NCBI GenBank assembly: GCA_910588935.1
Contig: CAJUSM010000006.1
Coordinates: 1-61,166, forward strand
DNA from: an uncultured Oscillospiraceae bacterium
GTDB lineage: Bacteria; Bacillota; Clostridia; Oscillospirales; Acutalibacteraceae
DNA length: 61,166 nucleotides
Direction of reading: 5' to 3'
Positions 30,427-38,545 of the stretch are shown piece by piece; position 1 is the first letter of the stretch, and each line of letters opens with the position of its first letter. Under the pieces are notes generated by a model. That model had not been told where the DNA came from, ran no database searches, and saw nothing but the letters and a program-made list of their open reading frames with translations. The translations under genes and the position numbers were made by a program.

Positions 30427-31197
30427 ATGGCAATCAAAATGATCGTAACCGACCTGGACCGAACTCTTTTAAAGGATGACAAAACCATTTCCCCCTATAC
30501 CGCCCAAACCCTGGAGGAGCTAAGGCGCCTGGGCGTCCCCTTTGTGGTTGCCACGGCCCGGCCGCCTAGGGCTGTGCGTCAGGAACTCAGCTTTCTCCGC
30601 TATGATGGGGCGGTGTATCACAATGGCGCGATAACCGCCGTGGGAGACCGGGTTGTGAATTTGTGCCAGATTGACAGAGGGCAGGAGATTGTAGCCGCCA
30701 TCCTGAGAGAAAGGCCAGAGAGCTTTATCTCTGTAGAGATGGAGGACGCCCTGTACACCAACATGCTGCCCGAGAGCCTGGGGCACTGGCAGGTACACCA
30801 ATATACCCAGGATTTTCACGAGATCGCCGGCAGGCGGGTGGAAAAAATCCTCATCTCCTCTCCAGAGGGAAAAGCGGAGGGCTGGCTGGCAACGTACAAA
30901 AAATTTATTCCGGAAGAGTTATATATGCAGGTTTCTGAAAACACGCTGATTATGGTGATGAGCCGGCAGGCCACCAAGCTTAACGGAATTCGCCGGCTGG
31001 CCAAGCACTATGCTGTGGGCCTGGAGGAAGTGGCGGCCTTTGGAGACGATTTTAACGATATGGAGATGCTTTGCGCTTGCGGCGCGGGCGTGGCGGTGGC
31101 AAACGCTTTGCCAGAGGTAAAGGCGGCGGCAGACCAGGTTTGCGGGAGCAATGAGGCGGACGGAGTGGCCAGGTGGATTAGGGAGAGGCTGCTTTAA
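30427..31197 (+). CDS. Cof-type HAD-superfamily phosphatase
   Basis: 256 residues. The motif I is VTDLDRTLL (DXDXT), motif II is VATARP, motif III Lys lies in the TKLNGIRRLAKHY segment and motif IV is AFGDDFNDMEMLC. The large C2-type cap between about residues 85 and 185 marks the Cof/YbiV group, which dephosphorylates sugar phosphates, nucleotides or flavin precursors. The ATG at 30427 was chosen because AAAGGAG sits ten bases upstream; an in-frame GTG at 30418 is too close to that SD. It has no clear operon partner. Confidence 0.9.
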   Translation: MAIKMIVTDLDRTLLKDDKTISPYTAQTLEELRRLGVPFVVATARPPRAVRQELSFLRYDGAVYHNGAITAVGDRVVNLCQIDRGQEIVAAILRERPESFISVEMEDALYTNMLPESLGHWQVHQYTQDFHEIAGRRVEKILISSPEGKAEGWLATYKKFIPEELYMQVSENTLIMVMSRQATKLNGIRRLAKHYAVGLEEVAAFGDDFNDMEMLCACGAGVAVANALPEVKAAADQVCGSNEADGVARWIRERLL

Positions 31198-31234
31198 GGG
31201 GTGGGGGGCTCGGATCCCTAGAGAGCGGTGGCTC

Positions 31235-31264
31235 TGGACAAACCCGCTGCCGCTGTGCTATAAT
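31235..31264 (+). promoter_or_regulatory. Promoter of the metallo-beta-lactamase-fold gene
   Basis: TGGACA, 18 bp, TATAAT, about 30 bp before the ATG at 31296. Confidence 0.6.
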
Positions 31265-31295
31265 GGCCCAAGAAATTCCATGCAGGAGGCGTTTC

Positions 31296-32258
31296 ATGAG
31301 CAAAAAATCTACCAAATGGCGGCGGGGGCCAACCCTTGGCCCAGTGGCCGGCCTGCTGATTCTGGTTGTATTCTTCCTTCTTTCCAGCCGGTTCAACCTT
31401 ACCGGCGATGCCCCAGAGGGGGTTCAGTCTATCCCCTTGCCAGACGAAGAGGGCTCGGCAGCCCTGCAGGTGTATTATTTGGATGTTGGCCAGGGGGATA
31501 GCCAGCTTATCCGTATTCCTTGGGAAAACGGCTATTACAATATGCTGATTGATACCGGCGAATATCAATACGCCGACGGCCTAACCCAGTACCTAAGGGA
31601 TTTGGGGGTAGAGAAAATAGACGCCCTGGTGTGCTCCCATCCCCACACCGACCACATGGGCTGTATGGCCAGGATGGTTCAGCGCTTTGAAATTGGGGGC
31701 CTGTATATGCCCATTTTGCCCGAGGAGGAGACCCCCACCACCACAGCCTATGAAAAGCTGCTGGAGGCTGCGGAGGAGAAAAACCTTACCATTAACCAGC
31801 TTCACGAGGATTCTGCCATAGAGTCCCCCCCAGGCTCCCAGTTTCAGGTAATGTCTCCCCGGGTGGACGCGGACTGGGAGGGGGCAAACAATTACTCTGC
31901 GGTAATGCGCCTGGTTTATGGCCAGACCTCTTTCCTGTTTACCGGCGACGCGGAGGAGGAAAGCGAGGAGATCATTCTGGAGGATGGCTATCTATTGGCC
32001 TCAGATGTGCTGAAATGCGGGCACCACGGCTCCAGTACCTCTACCTCTAACCCCTTTCTCCAGGCAGTGGACCCCCTATACGCGGTAATCAGCTGCGGGG
32101 CGGACAACCGGTACGGCCACCCCCACCGGGAGACCATAAAGAAGCTGGAAGACCGGGAGATTCTTACCTACCGGACAGATGAGGACGGCACCATTTTGGC
32201 AGAGAGCAATGGCAGCACAATCCAGTTTACCAAGGGCCTGGCCTCTGTGGAGGGATAA
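31296..32258 (+). CDS. Membrane-anchored ComEC-like metallo-beta-lactamase-fold hydrolase
   Basis: 320 residues. A single N-terminal membrane segment (about 14-31) follows a basic start, so the enzyme domain lies outside the cell. The domain begins LQVYYLDVGQGDSQLIRIP, has the metal motif SHPHTDHMG at about 112-120, GDAEEESEE and KCGHHGSSTS. This matches the stand-alone MBL domain of ComEC/Rec2, which acts on DNA. There are no competence-channel membrane domains. An extracellular nuclease or phosphodiesterase role is inferred. AGGAGG lies six bases before the ATG at 31296. The methyltransferase gene follows after two bases. Confidence 0.85.
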   Translation: MSKKSTKWRRGPTLGPVAGLLILVVFFLLSSRFNLTGDAPEGVQSIPLPDEEGSAALQVYYLDVGQGDSQLIRIPWENGYYNMLIDTGEYQYADGLTQYLRDLGVEKIDALVCSHPHTDHMGCMARMVQRFEIGGLYMPILPEEETPTTTAYEKLLEAAEEKNLTINQLHEDSAIESPPGSQFQVMSPRVDADWEGANNYSAVMRLVYGQTSFLFTGDAEEESEEIILEDGYLLASDVLKCGHHGSSTSTSNPFLQAVDPLYAVISCGADNRYGHPHRETIKKLEDREILTYRTDEDGTILAESNGSTIQFTKGLASVEG

Positions 32259-32260
32259 CA

Positions 32261-33040
32261 ATGGCAGAGTTTGAGCGGACCTTTGACAACGCGGCCAGAG
32301 AGTACGATGCCGTAAGGCCGGAGTACCCAGAGGCATTGTATCAGGACATCTTCCGGTACCAGCCGGTACACCAGGAGAGCCGGGTGCTGGAGATTGGTAT
32401 GGGCACAGGTAAGGCGACAGGGCCGGTGCTGAAAACCGGATGCCATTTTCTGGGGCTGGAGCCTGGAGAAAACCTGGGGGCCTTGGCCCAAAAGCGGCTG
32501 GGCGGGTACAACAATTTCTGCCTGCGCCAGGCAAGGCTGCAGGATTTCCAGTGCCCGGCAGAGAGCTTTGACCTGATCTACGCGGCCACGGCTTTCCACT
32601 GGATTCCCCAGGATTATGGATACCAACGGGTGTACCAGCTGCTAAAGCCAGGGGGCGCCTTTGCCCGGTTTGCCTACCATGCCGGCCCGGATGAGGGGCG
32701 GCAGGAGCTGACAGCGGAGATATACCAGCTTTACCGCAGGTATATGCACGGAGGAAAAGGGCAGTACCGTCCTTTTACCCTGGCCGACGGGGAAAGCCTG
32801 GCCAGGGAGGGGGAAAAATACGGCTTTTCCCACCCAAAGGCCCATGTGTACCAGATGAAACGGGACTTTTCCCCAGAGAAATACATGGAGCTGCTGAAAA
32901 CCTACCGGGACCATATGACCCTAGAGCCTGAACTGCGGGATAAGCTGTTTACAGGGATTTTTCAGGCCATCCAGCGCCATGGGGGCGCAATGACCGTGTA
33001 CTATACCGTGGATTTGGAGCTGATGAGGAAACCTGGCTAG
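32261..33040 (+). CDS. Class I SAM-dependent methyltransferase
   Basis: 259 residues. Motif I is VLEIGMGTGKAT, followed by the FLGLEPGENL acidic loop and FDLIYAATAFHWI (motif IV region). It belongs to the UbiE/type 11 group that methylates small molecules. The substrate cannot be told. Its SD GGAGGG overlaps the stop of the preceding MBL gene and it is two bases from it, so the two are co-translated. The family is too broad for a pathway assignment. Confidence 0.85.
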   Translation: MAEFERTFDNAAREYDAVRPEYPEALYQDIFRYQPVHQESRVLEIGMGTGKATGPVLKTGCHFLGLEPGENLGALAQKRLGGYNNFCLRQARLQDFQCPAESFDLIYAATAFHWIPQDYGYQRVYQLLKPGGAFARFAYHAGPDEGRQELTAEIYQLYRRYMHGGKGQYRPFTLADGESLAREGEKYGFSHPKAHVYQMKRDFSPEKYMELLKTYRDHMTLEPELRDKLFTGIFQAIQRHGGAMTVYYTVDLELMRKPG

Positions 33041-33210
33041 CCTTGCCTCGCTATTCCGCCCCGCTGCCCCAGCCTGCCCAGAAAATCCCGGGTGGGCGGG
33101 GGCAGGTGAAAATTACTTGCGATATCTTTTGACATATGCCCTTTGGCAATATGGTAAGCCAGGCCTTGCGCTTTATGATTCCCACACATTATTTTTAGGA
33201 GGAAATTGAT
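33041..33210. other. Gap before pyrE
   Basis: 170 bp. A CCTGCCC...GGGCAGG stem near 33072-33107 lacks a T run. A TTGACA at about 33130 is followed at a short 15-bp spacing by TATGGT, so a pyrE promoter is possible but weak. No PyrR-type attenuator was recognised. Confidence 0.35.
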
Positions 33211-33882
33211 ATGCTCAGCGAAAAGAAAGTTCAGTTTATTCAGTTCATGCTTTCTGCCAATGTTTTGCGCTTCGGCAATTTTGTAACCAAAAGCGGCAGA
33301 AACACCCAGTACTTTGTAAACACCGGCAACTACCGCACCGGCGCCCAGCTGGCCCGGCTGGGGAGCTATTACGCCCAGCTGGTCCACCATACCATTGGCC
33401 AAGAGTTTGAGGTGATGTTTGGCCCAGCCTATAAGGGCATTCCCCTGGCCGCTGCCTGCGCCTCTGCCCTGTGGCAGGAATACCAGATCGACAAGCCCTA
33501 TTTCTTTAACCGCAAAGAGGCAAAGGACCACGGCGAGGGTGGCAGCATTGTAGGCTATCAGCCCCAAAGCGGGGATAGGATTATTTATATTGAGGACGTG
33601 ATTACCGCGGGCACCGCTGTGCGGGAGACCATGCCCATTTTAAAAGCCTTTGGCAATGTAACCGTGCCCCATATGTTCATCAGCGTGGACCGGTGCGAAA
33701 TTGGCCAAACACCGGGCAAAACCGCCATTATGGAGGTGGAAGAGGAGTTTGGGGTAAAGGTTCACTCTATTGTGAATGTGGTGGATATTCACGATTTCCT
33801 GAAGGAAAGCGGGGACCCCGCCCATGCCGCCCTGGCCCAGGCCATGGAGGGCTATATGGACCAGTACTGCGTGCTAAGCTAA
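33211..33882 (+). CDS. pyrE: Orotate phosphoribosyltransferase
   Basis: 223 residues. It joins orotate to PRPP to make OMP in pyrimidine synthesis. The PRPP loop is IIYIEDVITAGTAVRET, with the pocket GPAYKGIPLAAACAS and the flexible loop YFFNRKEAKDHGEGG. AGGAGGAAA precedes the ATG at 33211. It is distant from carAB in the window, so the pyr genes are not in one operon here. It is followed after three bases by rsmE. Confidence 0.95.
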   Translation: MLSEKKVQFIQFMLSANVLRFGNFVTKSGRNTQYFVNTGNYRTGAQLARLGSYYAQLVHHTIGQEFEVMFGPAYKGIPLAAACASALWQEYQIDKPYFFNRKEAKDHGEGGSIVGYQPQSGDRIIYIEDVITAGTAVRETMPILKAFGNVTVPHMFISVDRCEIGQTPGKTAIMEVEEEFGVKVHSIVNVVDIHDFLKESGDPAHAALAQAMEGYMDQYCVLS

Positions 33883-33885
33883 GCC

Positions 33886-34620
33886 ATGCCCAGGTTTTTT
33901 ATTGAGGATATCCCCCAAGGCCGGTACCTGCTGGAGGGGGAGGCCGGGCTCCATGGGGCAAAGGTCCTCCGCATGCGCCCAGGGGAAGAGGTGACCCTCT
34001 GCAGCGGCAAAGGCCAGGACTACCTTTGCCAGGTGCAGGAAAACACTGGCTCTGCCTTGGCTTTGCAGGTGCTGGAGGAAAGGCCCAGCCAGGGCGAGCC
34101 CCAAACAAAGGTGATTGTGTGCCAGTGCCTGCCTAAGGGGGATAAGCTGGAAACAGTGGTGCAAAAGTCGGTGGAGCTGGGGGCAAACAGCATTTGGCCG
34201 GTGGAAAGCCGGTACTGCGTGGCAAAATGGGACCAAAAGGCCCAGGCAAAAAAGAGGGCCAGGCTGGAAAAAATCGCCCAAGAGGCAGCCATGCAAAGCG
34301 GCCGGGGCATTGTGCCCAAGGTGCTTCCCCCTGCCAGGCTGGAAGAGGTTCTGAGATCAGCGGCTAAGGCGGAAGGGGCAAAAACAGTGTTTTTGTACGA
34401 GAAGGCCACAAAGGGCCTGAAGGAGGGCCTAACAGCCCTGCCGGGAACCGTTTTTCTGGTAGTGGGCCCAGAAGGGGGCTTTGCCCCGGAGGAGGCCGCC
34501 TTGGCTAGGGAGCTGGGGGCGGAGCTCCTTAGCCTGGGCCCTAGAATTCTCCGCACAGAAACCGCGCCTCTGGCCGCCTTGGCCGCGATTATGTATGAAA
34601 AGGGAGAGATGGCTCTATGA
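33886..34620 (+). CDS. rsmE: 16S rRNA (uracil-1498-N3)-methyltransferase
   Basis: 244 residues. It methylates U1498 in helix 44 of 16S rRNA. The N-terminal PUA-like domain (MPRFFIEDIPQGRYLLEGEA) is joined to a SPOUT domain with the SAM knot VVGPEGGFAPEEAALA and LGPRILRTETAPLAAL. These are the hallmark motifs of the family. It usually neighbours prmA or a HAD gene; here it follows pyrE by three bases and overlaps the next HAD gene by four. No strong SD was seen, so translation probably couples to pyrE. Confidence 0.95.
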   Translation: MPRFFIEDIPQGRYLLEGEAGLHGAKVLRMRPGEEVTLCSGKGQDYLCQVQENTGSALALQVLEERPSQGEPQTKVIVCQCLPKGDKLETVVQKSVELGANSIWPVESRYCVAKWDQKAQAKKRARLEKIAQEAAMQSGRGIVPKVLPPARLEEVLRSAAKAEGAKTVFLYEKATKGLKEGLTALPGTVFLVVGPEGGFAPEEAALARELGAELLSLGPRILRTETAPLAALAAIMYEKGEMAL

Positions 34621-35321
34621 GCTGCCCTATCCGGGCCATTGTGTTTGACGTGTACGGAACCCTTATCTCCACAGGAACAGGGTCGGTGGAGGCCGCCAGG
34701 GAAATTTTGGCACGCAACAGAAGAGAAGCGCCCTCTCCCCAGGACTTTTACCGCCGGTGGAAGGCGCTCCACCGGGCGCATATGGACCAATTGGAGGATG
34801 CGGGAAATTTTCTTCGGGAAGAGGACATTTTCTTGGCAGACCTGGACCAGCTGTACCGGGAGTATGGCATGGGCCGCAGTGCCAAGGACGATGGAAAGAT
34901 TATGCTGAAAACCCTGGGAAAGCGCCAGGCCTTTCCGGAATCGAGAGAGGTGCTGGAACATTTGGCCCGCCGGTTTGTCCTTGCCATTGGGTCCACAACA
35001 GACACCGCCCCTTTGCTGGCGGATTTGGAGCGCGGCGGCCTAAAGGTTTCCCGTGTGTTTACCTCAGAGAGCCTGCGGTGCTATAAGCCCCGGTTAAAAT
35101 TCTACCAGGCCATTCTCAAGGGGCTGGGCGTGCCGGGACAACAGGCCCTTTTTGTAGGGGACTCCCTTACCGACGATGTGGCCGGGCCCAAAAGAGCGGG
35201 AATGAAAACCTGCTGGGTAAACCGGAAAGGCCAGCCCTCCCCTTTGGGGGAGGAGGCCCCGGACTTTGAAATCTCCAGCCTAAAGGAGCTGCCGGAGATT
35301 CTGGGAGGAAGGAGCACATGA
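34617..35321 (+). CDS. HAD-superfamily hydrolase
   Basis: 234 residues. Motif I is VFDVYGTLI (DXYXT rather than DXDXT), motif II is AIGSTTD, motif III Lys is in CYKPRLKFY and motif IV is FVGDSLTDDVAG. The Asp-to-Tyr change in motif I resembles 2-haloacid dehalogenase-like members and some phosphatases. The helical C1 cap lies at about 20-95. Its ATG overlaps the rsmE stop (ATGA) and its stop overlaps the next gene. The function is probably phosphatase of a small metabolite, not determined. Confidence 0.87.
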   Translation: MSCPIRAIVFDVYGTLISTGTGSVEAAREILARNRREAPSPQDFYRRWKALHRAHMDQLEDAGNFLREEDIFLADLDQLYREYGMGRSAKDDGKIMLKTLGKRQAFPESREVLEHLARRFVLAIGSTTDTAPLLADLERGGLKVSRVFTSESLRCYKPRLKFYQAILKGLGVPGQQALFVGDSLTDDVAGPKRAGMKTCWVNRKGQPSPLGEEAPDFEISSLKELPEILGGRST

Positions 35322-36052
35322 AAAAAGACATTGTTTTGGTCACCGGGGCTTCCGGGGGCATTGGCCGGGCCATTAGCCTGGCCTTTGCCCAAAAAGGCTG
35401 CCAGGTGGCACTCCATTACAACAGGAACCGAGGGCCGGCCCAGGGGGCGGCGAAGGAGATTGCCGCCCAGGGGGGAAGGGCCAGCTGTTTTCAAGGGGAT
35501 CTTACCGAGGAAGAGGGGGTAAACCGGCTTTTCGCTCAGGTAGAGGCAGAGCTGGGGCCGGTTTCTGTGCTGGTGAACAACGCGGGCATAGCCTGGCAAG
35601 GCCTGATAACAGACATGAGCCTGGCAGACTGGCGGCGGGTGCTGGATACCAACCTGACCAGCGTGTTCCTCTGCTGCCGCCGGGCGCTGCCAGGAATGGT
35701 TCGGAAAAAGCGGGGCATAATCATCAATATCAGCTCTATGTGGGGCCAGCAGGGGGCCTCCTGCGAGGCGGCCTACTCGGCGGCCAAGGCCGGAGTCATT
35801 GGGCTCACCCAGGCCCTGGCCATGGAGGAGGGCCCCTCTGGAATTCGGGTAAACTGCATTGCCCCCGGGGTAATTGATACCCCTATGAACAGCCGCCTCT
35901 CTGAAGCGGAGCTGGCAGCCCTGGCAGAGGAAACGCCCTTAGGCAGGCTTGGGCTGCCAGAGGAGGTAGCCCAGGCGGCGGTGCTCTTGGCGGAAAACCA
36001 GTTTATCACCGGGCAAACCCTGGGGGTGAACGGCGGCTTTGTGATGGGGTAG
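35318..36052 (+). CDS. Short-chain dehydrogenase/reductase (FabG-like)
   Basis: 244 residues of the classical SDR family. The cofactor loop is TGASGGIGRA, NNAGI follows, and the catalytic set is Asn, Ser (INISSMWG), Tyr and Lys (AAYSAAKAG). The C-terminal GQTLGVNGGF is typical of 3-oxoacyl-ACP reductases. NADPH is favoured by HYNRNRG after the second strand. It could be FabG, but fatty-acid genes do not surround it, so I leave out the symbol. Four-base overlap with the HAD gene; a terminator follows at 36053-36090. Confidence 0.87.
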   Translation: MKKDIVLVTGASGGIGRAISLAFAQKGCQVALHYNRNRGPAQGAAKEIAAQGGRASCFQGDLTEEEGVNRLFAQVEAELGPVSVLVNNAGIAWQGLITDMSLADWRRVLDTNLTSVFLCCRRALPGMVRKKRGIIINISSMWGQQGASCEAAYSAAKAGVIGLTQALAMEEGPSGIRVNCIAPGVIDTPMNSRLSEAELAALAEETPLGRLGLPEEVAQAAVLLAENQFITGQTLGVNGGFVMG

Positions 36053-36090
36053 AAAAGGGAGAGCGGGGCGGCCTGGCGCTTTCCCTTTTT
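36053..36090 (+). terminator. Terminator after the pyrE-rsmE-HAD-SDR genes
   Basis: AAAAGGGAGAGCG, 11-base loop, CGCTTTCCCTTTT with one G-T pair, then T. It ends the plus-strand operon. Confidence 0.75.
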
Positions 36091-36122
36091 GGACCGGTTT
36101 TCCAGAAAAGAATGGGAAATAG

Positions 36123-36151
36123 TTGACTTTTACTACAAAAAATGGTAATCT
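36123..36151 (+). promoter_or_regulatory. Promoter of the phosphohexomutase gene
   Basis: TTGACT, 17 bp, TAATCT, about 90 bp before the start codon. Confidence 0.55.
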
Positions 36152-36242
36152 TATGGTAATGAATCCAGCCAAATGCCGGTTAGGTGGTGCCGCCATCACC
36201 TAGTTTCCCTGGCCAAGGCCGGAGAGAAAGGGACGATGCAGC

Positions 36243-37940
36243 ATGACAGAATTTGAAAGATGGCTCCAGCAGGACCTGGACGACCAGGACCTGACCCAAG
36301 AGCTGGAGTCTGTAAAAGACCAGCCGGATGAAATTAACGACCGCTTTTACCAGGATTTGGAGTTTGGCACCGGCGGCCTGCGAGGGGTAATTGGCGCCGG
36401 CACCAACCGGATGAACGTGTATACCGTGCGCAAGGCCACCCAAGGTATGGCCAATTACCTTTTGCGGCACAGCAATGGCCAGCCCCAGTCTGTGGCCATT
36501 GCCCACGACAGCCGGAACAAGGGCGTTGCCTTTGCCCAGCAGTCTGCGGCTGTGCTGGCTGCCAACGGCATTAAGGCCTATCTCTACCCCCAGCTTATGC
36601 CTACCCCTGCCCTTAGCTTTGCTGTGCGCCACCTGCACTGCAACGCGGGCATCTGCGTTACCGCCAGCCATAACCCTGCCAAGTACAACGGCTACAAGGC
36701 CTACGGCAGCGACGGCTGCCAGGTAACCGCGGATATGGCAGACGGCATTATGAATGAGATTAAGTCTCTGGACATTTTTACCGGGGTAAAAAAGATGGAT
36801 TTCCAGGCCGGCATTGACCAGGGAATGATTGAATATATTGGCGAGGAAACCGTAAACGCCTTTATCGACAGCGTGTACAGCGAGTCCTTAAACGTGGACG
36901 CCGGCGGGCTGAAAATTGTATATACCCCCCTAAACGGCAGCGGCAAAATGTGCGTAACCCGCATTTTGGATAAAATTGGGGTAAAGGATGTCACCATTGT
37001 TCCCGAGCAAAGCGAGCCAGACGGGAACTTCCCCACCTGCCCGTATCCCAACCCAGAGATTCGGGAGGCCCTGCAAAAGGGCCTGGAGCTGTGCGAAAAG
37101 GTACAGCCCGACCTGCTGCTGGCCACAGACCCGGACTGCGACCGGGTGGGCATTGCGGTAAACCAGAACGGCGAATATGTGCTTATGACCGGCAATGAGG
37201 TGGGCATTATGCTGCTGGACTTTATCGCGCGGGTGAAAAAGGAGCAGGGCCGTATGCCCGCCCACCCTGTGGCGGTTACCACCATTGTAAGCACCGATAT
37301 GGTAGACCCCATTGCCAAAGAATATGGCATTGAGCTTCGCCGCTGCCTAACCGGCTTTAAGTATATTGGCGATATTATTGCCGAGCTGGAAGAAAAGGAG
37401 GGCAACGCCGACAGCTATCTGCTGGGCTTTGAGGAGAGCTACGGCTACCTTTCCGGCGGCTATGTTCGGGATAAGGACGCGGTGGACGGCAGTATGCTGA
37501 TTTGCCAGATGGCCGCTTACTATAAGCAAAAGGGCATGACCCTGGCGGACGCCATGAACGCCCTGTACGAAAAGTATGGGTTCTACAAAAACGACCTGTG
37601 CAATTTTGGCTTTGAGGGCGAGGACGGCATGAAAACCATGAACGGCATTATGGAGAAGCTGCGCCAGGCTCCTCCTGAGGAAATTGCCGGGGCTAAGGTT
37701 GTAGGCCGCAGCGATTACAAGGAATCCCTGTCTTACGGCGACAAGGAGGGCACAATTGACCTGCCTAAGTCCAATGTGCTGGAGTACCGCATGGAGAACG
37801 GCTGCAAGCTGATTGTGCGCCCCTCTGGTACAGAGCCGAAGATCAAGATCTACCTTTCTGGCAAAGGGGAGACCAAGGCCGGCGCCGAGGAGATTATCCA
37901 GAAGATGAAGGACGCGGTGCCTGGGCTGCTGGGTATTTGA
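36243..37940 (+). CDS. Phosphoglucomutase / phosphomannomutase (alpha-D-phosphohexomutase)
   Basis: 565 residues, the longer Firmicute PgcA-type. It interconverts glucose-1-phosphate and glucose-6-phosphate, feeding UDP-glucose and glycogen or envelope synthesis. The active serine loop TASHNPAKYNG is at about 140, the Mg loop DPDCDR at about 296, the sugar loop GFEESYGYLSG near 400, and the phosphate loop RPSGTEPKIKIY at the C-terminus. All catalytic motifs are intact. The start ATG 36243 has a weak SD (GGGACGATG region). It is monocistronic and ended by a strong terminator. Confidence 0.93.
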   Translation: MTEFERWLQQDLDDQDLTQELESVKDQPDEINDRFYQDLEFGTGGLRGVIGAGTNRMNVYTVRKATQGMANYLLRHSNGQPQSVAIAHDSRNKGVAFAQQSAAVLAANGIKAYLYPQLMPTPALSFAVRHLHCNAGICVTASHNPAKYNGYKAYGSDGCQVTADMADGIMNEIKSLDIFTGVKKMDFQAGIDQGMIEYIGEETVNAFIDSVYSESLNVDAGGLKIVYTPLNGSGKMCVTRILDKIGVKDVTIVPEQSEPDGNFPTCPYPNPEIREALQKGLELCEKVQPDLLLATDPDCDRVGIAVNQNGEYVLMTGNEVGIMLLDFIARVKKEQGRMPAHPVAVTTIVSTDMVDPIAKEYGIELRRCLTGFKYIGDIIAELEEKEGNADSYLLGFEESYGYLSGGYVRDKDAVDGSMLICQMAAYYKQKGMTLADAMNALYEKYGFYKNDLCNFGFEGEDGMKTMNGIMEKLRQAPPEEIAGAKVVGRSDYKESLSYGDKEGTIDLPKSNVLEYRMENGCKLIVRPSGTEPKIKIYLSGKGETKAGAEEIIQKMKDAVPGLLGI

Positions 37941-37954
37941 GCTGTAGAATAAGA

Positions 37955-37989
37955 GAAAAGGCCTTTCCCTTAAGGGGAAGGCCTTTTTT
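37955..37989 (+). terminator. Terminator of the phosphohexomutase gene
   Basis: AAAAGGCCTTTCCC, short loop, GGGGAAGGCCTTTTTT. Long GC-rich stem with a T run. Confidence 0.88.
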
Positions 37990-38007
37990 GCGTGATAAAA
38001 TGGCGGC

Positions 38008-38046
38008 AAAACCGCCCGCCAGAAAAACCTGGCAGGCGGTTTTATC
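38008..38046. terminator. Second, bidirectional terminator
   Basis: AAAACCGCC-C-GCCAG, five A, C, CTGGC-A-GGCGGTTTT. A run on one side and T run on the other. On the minus strand it lies about 200 bp past the small membrane protein gene. Confidence 0.75.
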
Positions 38047-38250
38047 TTTCATTTTCGGTCGGTAGGGTGTTACGCTGTATTTAACGAATCCTGCGCTGCA
38101 TAGGACCCAATGGGAAGGCCTGGAAACATGGCCTCTAAAATGCCCGCTGTGCCCTTGTCTTTCCGCTTTTGATCAGGAAAGCTAGAGTATGCCGAACACC
38201 AATGCTCCTATGCTCCGTATAATGTAGGGCTCTCCTTGTTGGGTGCAGGG

Positions 38251-38436
38251 TTAGCGCATACGATTGTTGGTGGAGCTGGTGGCGCCTTTGAAAAAGGACA
38301 TGGCCTCCAGAACGCCCACAGCCTTATCTCCGTTCTTTCCACCCCGGCCAAACGCCAGCCAGAGAAGAACAAAGCCTGCAATCAACCCGGCAACCAGAAT
38401 TGCCAGCCCGAAAACCATGGATAAAATACCACTCAT
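38251..38436 (-). CDS. Small single-pass membrane protein (61 residues)
   Basis: I do not recognise the family. Residues 1-27 (MSGILSMVFGLAILVAGLIA, then GFVLLWLAF) make one membrane helix. The rest, GRGGKNGDKAVGVLEAMSFF then KGATSSTNNRMR, is basic and soluble, probably cytoplasmic. It is real because AAAGGAGG lies seven bases before the ATG at 38436 and a full-consensus promoter (TTGACA, 17 bp, TATAAT) lies 50 bp further up. Longer upstream frames cross that promoter. High expression is suggested. A role as a small regulator of a membrane complex is only a guess. Confidence 0.75.
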   Translation of the reverse strand: MSGILSMVFGLAILVAGLIAGFVLLWLAFGRGGKNGDKAVGVLEAMSFFKGATSSTNNRMR

Positions 38437-38485
38437 AAGGATGCCTCCTTTTTCAGTGAGTGAAGGTGTTTGTCTGTATGTACTT

Positions 38486-38514
38486 ATTATACTCCACAAT
38501 ATGCCGGTTGTCAA
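38486..38514 (-). promoter_or_regulatory. Full-consensus promoter of the small membrane protein gene
   Basis: On the minus strand TTGACA, exactly 17 bp, TATAAT. It is the best sigma-A match in the window and lies about 30 bp past the stop of the aldo/keto reductase gene. Confidence 0.85.
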
Positions 38515-38545
38515 TGGGCATATTGCACAAATCCGCAGAGCTCGC

